Source: Dendrocalamus latiflorus (lineage: Eukaryota > Streptophyta > Magnoliopsida > Poales > Poaceae). Taken from it: a stretch of 64,000 bases of DNA. The position numbers were made by a program, and so were the translations under genes. This document shows, one piece after another, positions 32,964-42,769 of this stretch (position 1 is its first letter; every line of letters begins with the position of its first letter). The DNA is taken from positions 27,896,949-27,960,948 of the forward strand of contig CM029670.1 in assembly GCA_017311315.1 (NCBI GenBank), read 5' to 3'. The notes beneath the pieces were generated by a model. The model was not told the origin of the DNA. It made no database searches and saw nothing but the letters and a program-made list of their open reading frames with translations.

Positions 32964-33750
32964 TTACAGCGTCCAACATCGAACGAGTGAGGCGTCGAGA
33001 GCGTTGAGCGTGAAAAGTTCAAATATATCGTCAAAGGTCACCGGGAAGACACATTCGTGAGCTTCGTGCACGAAATGTTCCGGCTTGAATTTGACAGTGA
33101 TACCTGAGCGCCGTTCTGCCTCTGGCCTATTGGACTGTTGCATATACCAAGTGTGGAATCTTTGGCAACCAAGTCCTAGTTTTAAGAGGTGCTCTTTCGG
33201 GAATATCATCGGCTCACCTAGCACGAATTTGCAGGCCAATGGATGGTACGGGATATCGTCATCATCCTTCGTCTTTGATTTGCCCTGGCCACTGCCTCGA
33301 CTGCAGGTCGACTTCATGGTAGTCGACTGTAATGGTACAGACGGTGCAAGTTGCTTTGGCGAGAATAGCACCCGTGGAGATAGCACCGGTGCAGGTAGCT
33401 CTGCTTCGCACTGCCCGTGTGGAGATGGCACCAGTGCATGTTGCTGTGGTTCGCACTGCACTTCTGGTCCTACCACCGGTGAAGAAGCCTCCAGGGAGAT
33501 GTCGCTTTTGGGCCACTGGATGAATGTTCCAATAGCCTGTCCTAGAGTCATGATCTCGTCGTTGGGGGGGCTTTGGTAGCGGGACCACCTCAAAATTGAC
33601 ATACACACCATCCACATTAACTTTTGCGAAGCCTGGCGCTAAAGCTTGACCGTGCACCATGGCCCCGATACCAGACGAATATGCTTGGCCCCAAGCAGCG
33701 TACAAGGGAATGGAGCCATATCTCACTTGGAGCCTGCACTTCGTAGGCTT
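32964..33750 (-). pseudogene. TNP1-like gene, middle part, second copy
   Basis: A 217-codon open stretch (33617-32964) carries TLGQAIGTFIQWPKSDISLE, a Pro/His/Gln-rich repeat region, STCSRGSGQGKSKTKDDDD, KFVLGEPMIFPKEHLL and a C-terminal FPVTFDDIFELFTLNALD. It aligns with 13.8-14.4 kb of the + strand copy. Its role is linker or dimerisation rather than catalysis as far as can be seen. Confidence 0.7.
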
Positions 33751-33799
33751 CTACATAACGATACAAAATTAGCTACTCGAATAGGCCTACCAATGGAGC

Positions 33800-34270
33800 A
33801 AGCATTCGAGAGGTAATAATTATTACCAGGATGTCGTCCACAGGAAATTTGGACTGGGTTTGCGTCGGATTGGACGCGCAGCTACTCGGACGGTTGTGCG
33901 GGCTAGCTAGCACAGGAGCGGCGGTAGCAGCCTGCTGACTTTCAGTTTGTTTCCACACTTCATCTCTGATTACACCAGCCAGCTCACCCATTAGCTCCTC
34001 TCTAAGAGATTCCTTGATCTCTTCTCGTAGCTATGCGTCACGCTCGGCTTTGTTTCTCTTCCTACGCCGATACATTCCGGAGTCATCTTGGAAACCATGT
34101 TTCCAAGGAACGTAAAGCCCAAGGCCTCTCGTACGACCCGGGTGCTCCTTGTTTTCCAGGGCCACGGAGAGCATATCATTCTCCCTTGTTCCCTGGAATG
34201 ATCCCAGGGTAGATTCAAAACTCAGCTCTTCCTGCACGAGCACAACATGTCATTTCAATTCATACGAAGT
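33800..34270 (-). pseudogene. TNP1-like gene, basic helical part, second copy
   Basis: The - strand has SFQGTREND, REALGFTFLGNMVSKM and RRKRNKAER followed by an amphipathic Glu/Arg-rich run. It corresponds to 13.15-13.55 kb. A frameshift separates the basic run from the next exon. Confidence 0.65.
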
Positions 34271-34308
34271 TGTGAAGTAATTACATGCTACGTAGTTCGA
34301 TCCATATC

Positions 34309-35044
34309 TTACCAGGCGCTGGGACACTTGCTGGTCTGCAGGGTTTCGAAAGGAGACGTCCCCCGATGTCGTTGTAGATGACCTTGCTCTAATCCAATTT
34401 TGAGCGCGCTCATCCGGGATATTGGAAAACGGCGGGGCGATGTCCTGTGCAGCTGCCAGGTCATCCTCCTTCCTCCACTGCGGGATTTTACCCGTATACC
34501 CAGATGTGCCAAGTCTGTGGGGGTGTGTGTTTTTTGCCTAGAGGGCCTTGTGCGCCACACTTGTACTTTTGAAATCTTCGGTCGTTTTCATCGCCTTGAA
34601 CTCTTCCCATTGTGGTTCTAGGAATGGGTATTTATGAACAGGCGTTTCGTCCATCTCCACGTATTTCCTGACAAGCGTGCTCTTGAAGTTCTTCCATGCT
34701 TTGCACGCCGCTTGGTAGGTTTGTCGTTGCACAGCGTGTAGGTGTTCTTCTGGGAACTCGAACGATGCCAAAATTTCGGTCCACAGCTCACTTTTCCGAG
34801 TGTCAGGCACGTTCTTCCACGAATTGTATGTGATCTCAATTCGTTCTCGTGCAACTATTCCGACCATGGTTCGGAATGCGTTTACCGCATTTTTAGGAAG
34901 GATAGGGACCCCAGATGCGTTTACCGCTGTGATGGTCTGTCGGCCCTCAAGCTTCTTTGATAGCCCTCTTCCTTGGCGTCTTGATGTTGGAGCGGACGCC
35001 TCCGGCGATGATGTTGAAGAATGCGCAGGTGACATGTTGCTCAT
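34309..35044 (-). pseudogene. TNP1-like plant transposase N-terminal part, second copy
   Basis: The frame from ATG 35044 runs 168 codons without a stop: MSNMSPAHSSTSSPEAS, GRGLSKKLEG, GIVARERIEITYNSWKN, TEILASFEFPEEHLHAVQRQ and HKYPFLEPQWEEF. A TAG at 34536-34538 ends it, and the domain continues to IPQWRKEDD and NWIRARSS in the same reading. It is the better preserved of the two copies and is the reference used here for calling the C-to-T stops of the first copy. PF03004-type by family knowledge. Confidence 0.85.
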
Positions 35045-35195
35045 TTTGTGGGTCTATTAAGATAAGATGAGAAAGTGATCATATTGATTGGAAGAGAGGA
35101 GAGGAGTAGAGGGGAAGGGGAGAAGGGAGGGGGTGATGTGCCTATCTTAGCACCTACTTTAGTTGCTAATACTATAAACCAAATAGCAAAGTCAC
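35025..35195. repeat. Direct duplicate around hairpin 1, copy 1
   Basis: About 170 bp starting CGCAGGTGACATGTTGCTC are repeated nearly exactly at 35718-35895. The two duplicates flank hairpin 1 and a pair of tandem repeats of about 137 bp (units near 35199 and 35336). Confidence 0.8.
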
Positions 35196-35439
35196 TAAAC
35201 AAAGTGCTTTGAAGCAAATGACACAAACCAATGTATCAAGTTCGTTGAACAGGATACACTGGAGTGTGTCACTTGCTTCATGCCCCTTGAAGGCCTATGT
35301 GGCATATACTATTACTACAAGGTCTCTAAACAAAGGTCTATGAAGCAAATGACACAAACTAGTGTATCCGGTTCATTGAACGGGAACACTAGAGTATGTC
35401 ACTTGCTTCATTTGCTGTTTTTTGGCTAGATACATGGAG

Positions 35440-35679
35440 CATTTGGGTGGAAAGATGAACTGTTTCGTCAGGCGCATGACTGCCAATTCGAAGCATAGCA
35501 TAGCATCCGAGGCACATCTGAGGCCTGCTGCTGTGTCTTGAGGAATGCCAAGAGCTGGTCTTCAGATGTGGCATTCCTCAAGACACAATAGCAGGCCTCG
35601 GATGTGCCTCGGATGCTATGCTATGCTTCGAATCGGCAGTCACGCGCCTAACGAAACAATTCATCTTTCCACCCAAATG
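35440..35679. repeat. Long hairpin 1 (111-bp arms)
   Basis: The arms 35440-35550 and 35569-35679 are inverted complements with only a few mismatches, separated by an 18-base loop. The arms include CGAAGCATAGCATAGCATCC. Such a transcript would fold into a long near-perfect duplex. It lies in the probable first intron of the TNP1-like gene, and the + strand copy lacks it. Confidence 0.9.
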
Positions 35680-35717
35680 GTCAATGTATCTTTTGCAACA
35701 ATCGCAAGATTTCTTTA

Positions 35718-35895
35718 TGCGCAGGTGACATGTTGCTCATTTTGTGGGTCTATTAAGATAAGATGAGAAAGTGATCATATTGAATTGGAAGAGAGGAGAG
35801 TAGAGGGGAGGGGGAGAAGGGAGGGGTTGATGTGCCTATCTCAGCACCTACTTTAGTTGCTAATACTATAAACCAAATAGCAAAGTCCCTAAACA
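35718..35895. repeat. Direct duplicate around hairpin 1, copy 2
   Basis: Second copy of 35025-35195, including the same CATGTTGCTCATTTTGTGGG and GAGAAGGGAGGG stretches with one small deletion. Confidence 0.8.
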
Positions 35896-35949
35896 AAGTT
35901 CTATGAAGCAAATGACACAAACCAATGTATCAAGTCCTTCTTTTTCCCG

Positions 35950-36314
35950 CAAAATTCAAGGAAATTTTATTACAACTGTGCAAAAAAAGACATTCCCAGA
36001 TTCTTCGATGAGCAGCCGACATAGCCGACTTCTTCGCTGAGCGACTATCCATATGCTTCTTCCCACTTCTTTTCTTCATCTCTGGTCTCTGGATCACGTA
36101 CGCCAGTAGCGATGATGAATCATCGCTATCCCACTTCTTCGCTGAATCATCGCTACTGGCGTACATGATCCAGAGACCAGAGATGAAGAAAAGAAGTGGG
36201 AAGAAGTAGATGGATAGTCGCTCAGCGAAGAAGTCGGCTATGTCGGCTGCTCACCGAAGAATCTGGGAATGTCTTTTTTTTTGAACTTTTGTAATAAAAT
36301 TGCCTTGAATTTTG
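35950..36314. repeat. Long hairpin 2 (169-bp arms)
   Basis: The arms 35950-36118 and 36146-36314 are inverted complements with few mismatches and a 27-base loop. The outer part is A/T-rich (CAAAATTCAAGG / CCTTGAATTTTG). The inner part includes GAGCAGCCGACATAG, which also occurs in the TNP2 gene near MSSRHS. It interrupts one of the tandem repeats of the region, so it is a later insertion, either a foldback element or an inverted duplication. Confidence 0.9.
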
Positions 36315-36429
36315 TAATACTATTACTACAAGGTCTCTAAACAAAGTTCTATGAAGCAAATCACACAAACTAGTGTTTTAAGGTCATTGAACCGGATACA
36401 CTAGAATGCTTTACTTGCTTCATGCCCTT

Positions 36430-37010
36430 TGATCATATACTCTTCCTTGATTGGTTAATTTGTGCTCTCAAATTGTAGGGTTGCACAAGATTAATCTTGG
36501 CCGTCCCGCTACTAAATCATATACTCTTCAATCTTCAGTATTTTGAGCTCTAGATACAAACTCTACAATCTCAAGATCAAGATATATTCAGCATGCATAT
36601 ATTCAGATCAAGACCATACAAGTTAACTTTGTCCAATAATTCAGTCTTTTAACTTGTCAAGATTAAATCCTAATAGATCAATTTAATAACAAGCTATAAC
36701 CTGAAAACTGCATGAACCGACAGCTATTAGAGCTCAAAGACCGAATGAACCAATCTCAGTATATGAATTTATCATCATCGAGCAACTGTAAATCCCACAG
36801 GCAATCTCAGTATATGGAAGATTAACAAACTTGAATATACATGAATGCAACTAAGCAACTAACCATAACAGTAAGCATAACAAACTTGAATATACAGTAA
36901 GCATATACATGAATGCAACTAACCATATACATAACAGTAAGCAACTAACAGTAAGCCCTAAACCCTAACACTAAGTATGAAGCATCCAGCATCAACCCTA
37001 ACAGTAAGCA
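36430..37010. other. AT-rich intron-like DNA of the second CACTA copy
   Basis: No coding frame. It includes short repeats of ACATGAATGCAACTAA and AACAGTAAGC (36830-37010). Confidence 0.5.
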
Positions 37011-37037
37011 TGAAGCTCGGGGAGGGATTTGATGACC

Positions 37038-37313
37038 TTAGGGTTTTGGTGACGGAGGAGGAGGCGACGACGACGGAGGAGGAGGAGGCGGGAACGGAGG
37101 AGGAGGAGGAGGCGGCGGCGGCGACGGAGGAGGAGGAGGAGGCGGCGACACAGGAGGAGGCGGCGGCGACGGAGGAGGAGGAGGCTGCGACGACGTCTTC
37201 GTCCGGGGAGGCGGCCGGCGAGGGCTCGGGGAGGCAGCCGGCGAGGGCTCGGGGAGGCGGCGGCGACGACGGACTCGGGATTTAGATCTAGATCGAATAA
37301 CTGCAGCGCACAC
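37038..37313 (-). CDS. Proline-rich first exon of the TNP1-like gene
   Basis: A 91-codon frame begins MCAAVIRSRSKSRVRRRRRL about 20 bp downstream of the TATA box on the - strand and then becomes almost pure proline with serine. The + strand is a (GGA)n-like tract. An arginine-rich start followed by polyproline fits a nuclear protein's disordered N-terminus, but it may instead be untranslated leader. The first copy (10800-11085) has a different, shorter GC-rich leader at the same place, so the sequence is not conserved between copies. Confidence 0.4.
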   Translation of the reverse strand: MCAAVIRSRSKSRVRRRRRLPEPSPAASPSPRRPPPRTKTSSQPPPPPSPPPPPVSPPPPPPPSPPPPPPPPPFPPPPPPSSSPPPPSPKP

Positions 37314-37332
37314 GGGAAACCCTAGCGAGAGG

Positions 37333-37341
37333 GTATATATA
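37333..37341 (-). promoter_or_regulatory. TATA box of the TNP1-like gene, second copy
   Basis: TATATATA lies within 10 bp of the internal palindromes and just upstream of the first exon, as in the first copy. Confidence 0.6.
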
Positions 37342-37348
37342 GGGAGAT

Positions 37349-37514
37349 TATCACAGACGGTTCTGAACTTAGAACCGTCTGTGATATCATTTCACAGACG
37401 GTTCTAAACTTAGAACCGTCTGTGATAGTTTACTATCACAGACGGTTCTAAAATTAGAACCGTCTGTGATAGTAAACTAACACAGACGGTTCTAAGTTTA
37501 GAACCATCTGTGAT
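37349..37514. repeat. Internal array of four CACAGACGG palindromes
   Basis: Four units of ATCACAGACGGTTCT...AGAACCGTCTGTGAT occupy the same place as the five-unit array at 10572. The arms are the GGTTCT class. The placement between TNP2 and the second gene is thus conserved in two copies. Confidence 0.95.
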
Positions 37515-37629
37515 AAGCCTTTGCCGGCTATTGTTATTAAGACAACACCAATAACTACACAGTTGCATTCATATCAACCACCAACCAGCCGCATTCACAT
37601 AGTGTATTTCTTGATACATTTTGTCATTC

Positions 37630-37824
37630 TCAAATACATCACACATATACATAAATGCCAATACACATATACATTTTCACATATACATTTTGTCACACAT
37701 TTTCACATATACATCTCAAAATTGACTACATCACACATTTTCACATATACATCTCAAAATTGACTACATCACACATTTTCATATATACATCTCAAAATTG
37801 TCACACATTTTCACATATACATTC
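37630..37824. repeat. Tandem repeats 3' of TNP2, second copy
   Basis: Three units of about 46 bp contain ACACATTTTCACATATACAT and CTCAAAATTGACTACATC. They lie between the palindromes and the TNP2 stop codon. Confidence 0.75.
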
Positions 37825-38844
37825 TTATTGTACTTGCTTATTTCCTTTAAAAATTAGCCCTTCATCATGATCAATACGTACATAACTAGTTTCGTCACGT
37901 TGTTCATCGTCGACCCTTATGCCATTTCCAAAAGGAGGTAACTCGTCAAATTGATTGTATTCCTCCTCGTCCACTACATTCTCCACTCCGACAATTCTCC
38001 TTTTTCCATGAAGAACTACATGGCGTTTCTTATTTGCCGGGTCGGTTACATAGAAAACTTGAACAACTTGATTGGCGAGTACGAATGGTTCGTCTTTGTA
38101 CCCAACACGTCGGAGGTCCACGGTCGTGACACCGTACTTGTCAACCTTCACCTGTGGGAGATACATCCAATGGCAGCGAAATAAGGGGATCTTGAAAACC
38201 ACATAGTCGAGCTCCCAAATCTCTTCTATGAAGCCATAGTATGAGTTTCTCGACCCATCGGTACTAAATGCATCTATGCGGACACCGCTGTTCTGGTTAG
38301 TGCTCTTGACATCCTGAGACTGCGTATAGAATGTGTACCCATTTATGTCATATCCTTGCCATGTCACAACTGTAAATGTCGGCCCTTTTGCCAACCATGT
38401 CAGCGTCTCACTCGGCGAGCTCCTAGCGAATTGCTCCTTCAACCATTGGTTGAACCAACGGTTGTGTTGCCTCATGATCCAAACATCCGGCCGCTCTGGA
38501 TTCTGTTGCCGAAGCACATCCTTGTGCTGATCCACATAAGGCACCACTTCAGTCATGTGTTGCAACACCGTGAAATGGGCTTGAGTATACGTCTCCATAT
38601 CTGGAGTGATTGCTTTCCTTCCGATAGTTCCGAGACCCTTCAGCCTCCCCTCATGACAAGATTGAGGGACACCTATCGGTTGAATCTGAGCCATATAATC
38701 GACACAAAACTCAATGACCTCTTCGCTTGCATAACCTTCGACGATGCTGCCCTCCGGCCGAGAACGATTCCGTACGTAGGACTTGAGAATTCCCATGAAC
38801 CTCTCAAATGGGTACATGCTACGTAGGAATACGGGCCCGCACAT
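37825..38844 (-). pseudogene. CACTA TNP2 C-terminal part, second copy
   Basis: An uninterrupted 339-codon stretch runs from MCGPVFLRSMYPFERFMG through KSYVRNRSRPEGSIVEGYAS, YVDQHKDVLRQQNPERPDVW and PTFTVVTWQGYD to YKDEPFVLANQVVQVFYV and PPFGNGIRVDD. It covers the end of the DUF4218-type block and the whole DUF4216-type C-terminus. The first codon is not a natural start; it follows a TGG-to-TGA stop at about 38850. The three glutamines that became stops in the + strand copy are intact here. Confidence 0.9.
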
Positions 38845-38850
38845 TTTTAT

Positions 38851-41095
38851 CTCTCACACAACGTGAACAATGAGATGGACCATGATATCGAAAAACGAAG
38901 GAGGGAAATACATTTCAAGGTGACATAGAGTCATCACCACCTCGTCCTGCAGAGCATCTAGTCCTTCGGGATCAATGACATTCTGAGCAATTGTGTTAAA
39001 GAAATAACATAGCCTCATGATTGTCTCTCGGACTTTGATCGGCAAAATATTTCTAATTGCAATAGGGAGCATCTGTGTCATCAGCACATGACAATCATGA
39101 GACTTCATGCCATTTAACTTCAAATCTTGCATCGAAACAAGTTTCTTCACGTTGCCGGAGTAACCAGACGGAATTTTGACACCATGCAAGCACTGGCACA
39201 GTTCTGTTTTCTCAGCCTTGGACAGAGTGTAACACGCAGGGGGAGGTACATTCGTCCATTATCAGTGCATGTCAGTGCTAACTCAGGCCTGATGTCCATG
39301 TCAGCCAAGTCAGGCCGTGCGTTGACACCGTCCTTTGTTTTATCACGGATGTTCAGTAAGAGACCAATCAAGATGTCTCACACATTCTTTTCTACGTGCA
39401 TGACATCGATGCAGTGCCGAACATCTAGGTACTCCCAATAAGGTAAGTCCCAAAATATTGATCTCTTCTTCCAGGTGTTCTTCTCATGAGCCCTCAATTT
39501 ACGTCCCTTTCCGAGGACAACATTTAAATCCTTAACCATATCATAAACCTCATGTCCCCTTAAATGCCTTGGAGCTGAACCGTCTTCCTTCTCTCCGTCA
39601 AATTGTTTCTTCATCTTGCGGTATGGGTGAGCCCTCCGAAGGAACCGGCGGTGACGCATGTAGACGGTTTTGCGTGAGTGTCTCAGCCACACACTCTCGG
39701 TACCATCTAAACAGTGAGTACAAGCTTTGGCACCTTTTGTACTATGGCCCGATAGGTTACCAAGGGCAGGATAACCATTTATGGTGCAAAACAATAAGGA
39801 GCGCAGAGTGAAGTTCTCTCGTTTGTATGCATCCCATACCTGTACCCCTTCGTTCCACAGTACTTTTAGATCTTCCACCAACGGTGCTAGGAACACATCG
39901 ATATCATTCCCAGATTGTTTTGGCCCTTGGATAAGTATCGACAGCAAAATGTACTTTCGCTTCATACACAACCAAGGAGGAAGGTTATAGATGCAGAGAG
40001 TCGCGGGCCATGTGCTATGTCGGCTGCTCATGCTACTGAAAGGATTCATTCCATCTGTACTCAGTCCAAACCTTATATTCCTTGGTTCTGCACCGAACTC
40101 TGCAAAAGTCCTATCGATGTTTCTCTACTGCGTGGAATCAGCAAGGTGTCTTATCATTCCATCCTTTTTGCGCTCCTCCGAGTGCCAACGCAGCAGTTTT
40201 GCCTCCTTTGGATTTGCAAAAAACCTTTTCAAACGGGGAATTATAGGAAAATACCATGCCACCTTAGCAGGAGGTCCTTTCTTCACCTCTGTTCCCTCGC
40301 CATCATCTGATTGATTATGACGTTTGTATCGGAATGCGTTGCACACCGGACATACATGCATGTTTGCATACTCTTTACGATAGAGGATACAGTCGTTCGG
40401 CATGCATGTATTCTTTCTACTTCCATTCCCAACGGACAAAGAACCTTCTTGGCTTTATACGTGGTTTTAGGCAACTCATTTCCCTCCGGAAGCATGTCCG
40501 CAAAAAGACCTAGCAGCGCCGTGAAACTCTTGTCGGACCAACCGTTGCTTGCCTTCAATTTCAACAGTTCAAGCACGGCCGACAACCTCGTGTACTTGCA
40601 GCCCGTGTACAAAGGTTTCTCTGAGTCCTCCATCAAGCCACGGAATTTAACATACTCTCTCTCATCATAGTTCTCTTCTACATCGCGAAGCATCTGATCC
40701 AGATTGTCATCGTGCAACCAATCCGAATCCGAGCCACAATCGACATCAGCCGGCGGCATGTCATTCACTTCACCGACGATGTCATCCGGGGGCATATCAT
40801 TCACTTCACCGGCGATGTCATCCGGCGGCATATGATCATTCACTTCGCCATGACTGGTCCAACACGTATAATCCTTTTTGAAACCCTTCCGAATCAAGTG
40901 CGCTTCAATTTGCCCTCGGTTCTTAAACATCTTCAAATTCTCGCAGTCAGTGCATGGACAGCACATATATTCCACCCCCTTATTCAACATTTCCTCCTCG
41001 GCGGCTCTTATAAAAGCAGAAACGCCATTAATGTACTCTTCACTCACACGGCTCGCGGCATACATCCAGCTTGAGCAAGGGATGCCTGATCCCAA
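38851..41095 (-). pseudogene. CACTA TNP2 N-terminal and catalytic part, second copy
   Basis: From high to low coordinates: SWMYAASRVSEEYINGVSAF, CPCTDCENLKMFKN, VNDMPPDDI repeats, LLGLFADMLPEGNELP, a CxxC-like stretch with HVCPVCNAFRYKRHNQSD, VAWYFPIIPRLKRFFA, MNPFSSMSSRHSTW, VWDAYKRENFTLRS, YLDVRHCIDVMHVEKNV and SHDCHVLMTQMLPIAIR. Breaks seen: a frameshift near 40400, TGG to TAG near 40125, TGT to TGA near 39372, a frameshift near 39240, and TGG to TGA near 38850. It has about 130 bp near 40.4 kb that the first copy lacks. Confidence 0.9.
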
Positions 41096-41119
41096 GACGG
41101 TATGGAGGATCCTGTTTGA

Positions 41120-41282
41120 GTAGAGGGACCACCGTAAGCAAATAGGGCACCAACACTGTGGAACTAATAGCTAGTTGGGGATGAACTAAAAATTAGTCCA
41201 GGTATTAGTTCACCTGTTTGGATGGACTAGACCTAAACTTTAGGTGACTAAAAATTAGTCAAGGGATCCAAACAGGGCCTAA
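41120..41282. repeat. MITE-like foldback remnant (hAT/Harbinger type)
   Basis: The sequence contains GAACTAAAAATTAGTCC and GTGACTAAAAATTAGTCAAG blocks and ends GGATCCAAACAGGGCCT. These are familiar from grass MITEs whose ends read AGGCCCTGTTTGGATCC. The left end is less clear (GGATCCTGTTTGA at about 41107). Confidence 0.4.
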
Positions 41283-41620
41283 GAAAAGAACGGACTAATG
41301 GTTTATAATTTAAATATTTAAATTCTGATTATTCATGAGAGATAGTATATATGATCAGTATAGCTAAATTCAGTACACTTTTTACTATAATTTTCTTATT
41401 AATCCTGTTTTAAAAAACATACCATTTAAAAGTTATTTATTATAGATAGTATAAATATAAATCAACTTTAAACCTAAACGACCCGGCCTTCATCTTCTTC
41501 CTGCTGTTCTACTCCCTTCCTCTAGTTCTTTTCTTTCTACCCCCAAAATTGCTGTCCAGCATCACGCTTGTATCTTGATTTCCACTCACCTCGTCCGGTT
41601 GGGGAACTGGCAGTTACTAG
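41283..41620 (+). repeat. LTR-like remnant upstream of the chromovirus gag
   Basis: The part 41490-41620 (CTGCTGTTCTACTCCC, CCCCCAAAATTGCTGTCCAG) is also found at about 51960-52050, downstream of the chromovirus pol region. This fits remnants of the two LTRs. The ends cannot be fixed. Confidence 0.5.
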
Positions 41621-41779
41621 TCATCACAGATGCATGCATCAGAGCTAGCAAAATCCCGGAGGAGGGTTGGGAACTCGCGATCGTGTCCGATCAAGGGTTC
41701 CTGGAGTTCCCAATTCTGGTTCGGAGAAGCAGCCACCACGGCTCCACCAAAGCCATCGGGTTAGTCAAAACCTATCCTA

Positions 41780-42045
41780 GCAGCGATGGAGGAGACGGCG
41801 CAGCAGGATGCGGGGCGCTGGGTGCAAATGGACGAGCGCTGGAAGGAGATGAGCGCGAGTGTTGACGGAGAAACTCAGGCCAGTGGAAGCCATCCCCGTG
41901 ATCCAAGCGCAGATGGGGGATCAGCAGGTGGCCATTACTCAGATGATGGAACATCTTAATTAAGGTAACAGCGCAAGCAGCGGAAAGGATTTCCTGTGCT
42001 CCCATGGCTGCTCGTGTTGAATATCTCAGGCGTGTTCACAGGTTC
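41780..42045 (+). pseudogene. Chromovirus gag, N-terminal part
   Basis: The + strand encodes MEETAQQDAGRWVQMDERW and then KLRPVEAIPVIQAQMGDQQ and MMEHLN, a coiled-coil-like gag N-terminus, followed after a stop by TAQAAERISCAPMAARVEYL. One frameshift (after SASV) and one stop are present. The gag continues at 46.3 kb after the Helitron-like insertion. Confidence 0.6.
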
Positions 42046-42520
42046 TTTTTACTAGTAGTTTTGAATCTAGTTAGCCATTTGCTATTCTTGGTTGTTTTCT
42101 GTTTTCTGAACCCGAACAATTTGGTTTGGGAGTTAAGTTGTTACCGAGTCTTACGGCCTGGTTTTTGCATGATCTGGAATAGTGGTTAGCACTATGGCAG
42201 AACGTGGAACACAATAAGCGGACTGTTTTGTTTTGTATCAACTGTTATTTATATTCTCACTAGTAAGGTGCCCGTGCGTTGCAACGGAGTAAATAAAAAG
42301 ATGATATATATTGTCAAACGTAATCCCAAACCATATATTAACAGATTACACATATGATAAATCTCACATTCATTATATTGCATGTGTCCATTTGGCTTAA
42401 AATTGATTCAATTTGAACATTTGGTAAAAAGCAGAGGTCTGAATTGGAAGTATAAAACGGTGGAATTGCAAATCCCCATTGCTCTGAATTATAAGTATAA
42501 TAGAACTCTTCCATAAATCC

Positions 42521-42753
42521 CAGTCTTGTCAACGAGCAGTTCAATCTTCTCCCCACGGTCAAGAACCTGGATTTCAAAATTGTAATACAGAATCAAAATA
42601 ACCTACCCAAACTCTCGGTTGAGGCTGTTTGCTGCGGCAGTGGCTGCCTTCCCACCACTATATCTTTTGGTGAAATCATCCTTAACTCTGTCCAGGAAAG
42701 CAATGGGGATTTGCCGCCCAACTGATTCAACAACAACTACACAGTATGCTGCA
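42521..42753 (-). pseudogene. Captured VAMP72-type R-SNARE gene fragment
   Basis: The - strand exon 42753 to about 42606 encodes CVVVVESVGRQIPIAFLDRV and then KDDFTKRYSGGKAATAAAN and SLNREFG, the longin domain of plant VAMP72 proteins (vesicle-fusion R-SNAREs). A splice donor GTAGGT follows. The next piece (42567-42521) reads VLDRGEKIELLVDKT, the start of the SNARE helix. The roughly 40 residues normally between them are missing and the intron is only about 40 bp, so the copy is internally deleted. No start codon or transmembrane end is present. Confidence 0.85.
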
Positions 42754-42769
42754 GAAAAGAAAATGTCGT

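Larger units (their letters stand above)
31433..41106 (-). mobile_element. Second autonomous-type CACTA element (5' end missing)
   Basis: The TIR CACTACTACAGAAA starts at 31433 and forms the 3' end of an element whose genes run on the - strand. From high to low coordinates they are TNP2, internal palindromes, and TNP1-like plus Ulp1 protease, followed by subterminal palindromes. Gene order and most residues equal the + strand copy at 0.5-15.3 kb. Sequence homologous to the family ends just past the TNP2 first exon at about 41106, and no matching 5' TIR is seen before other DNA begins, so the element is truncated. Confidence 0.9.
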
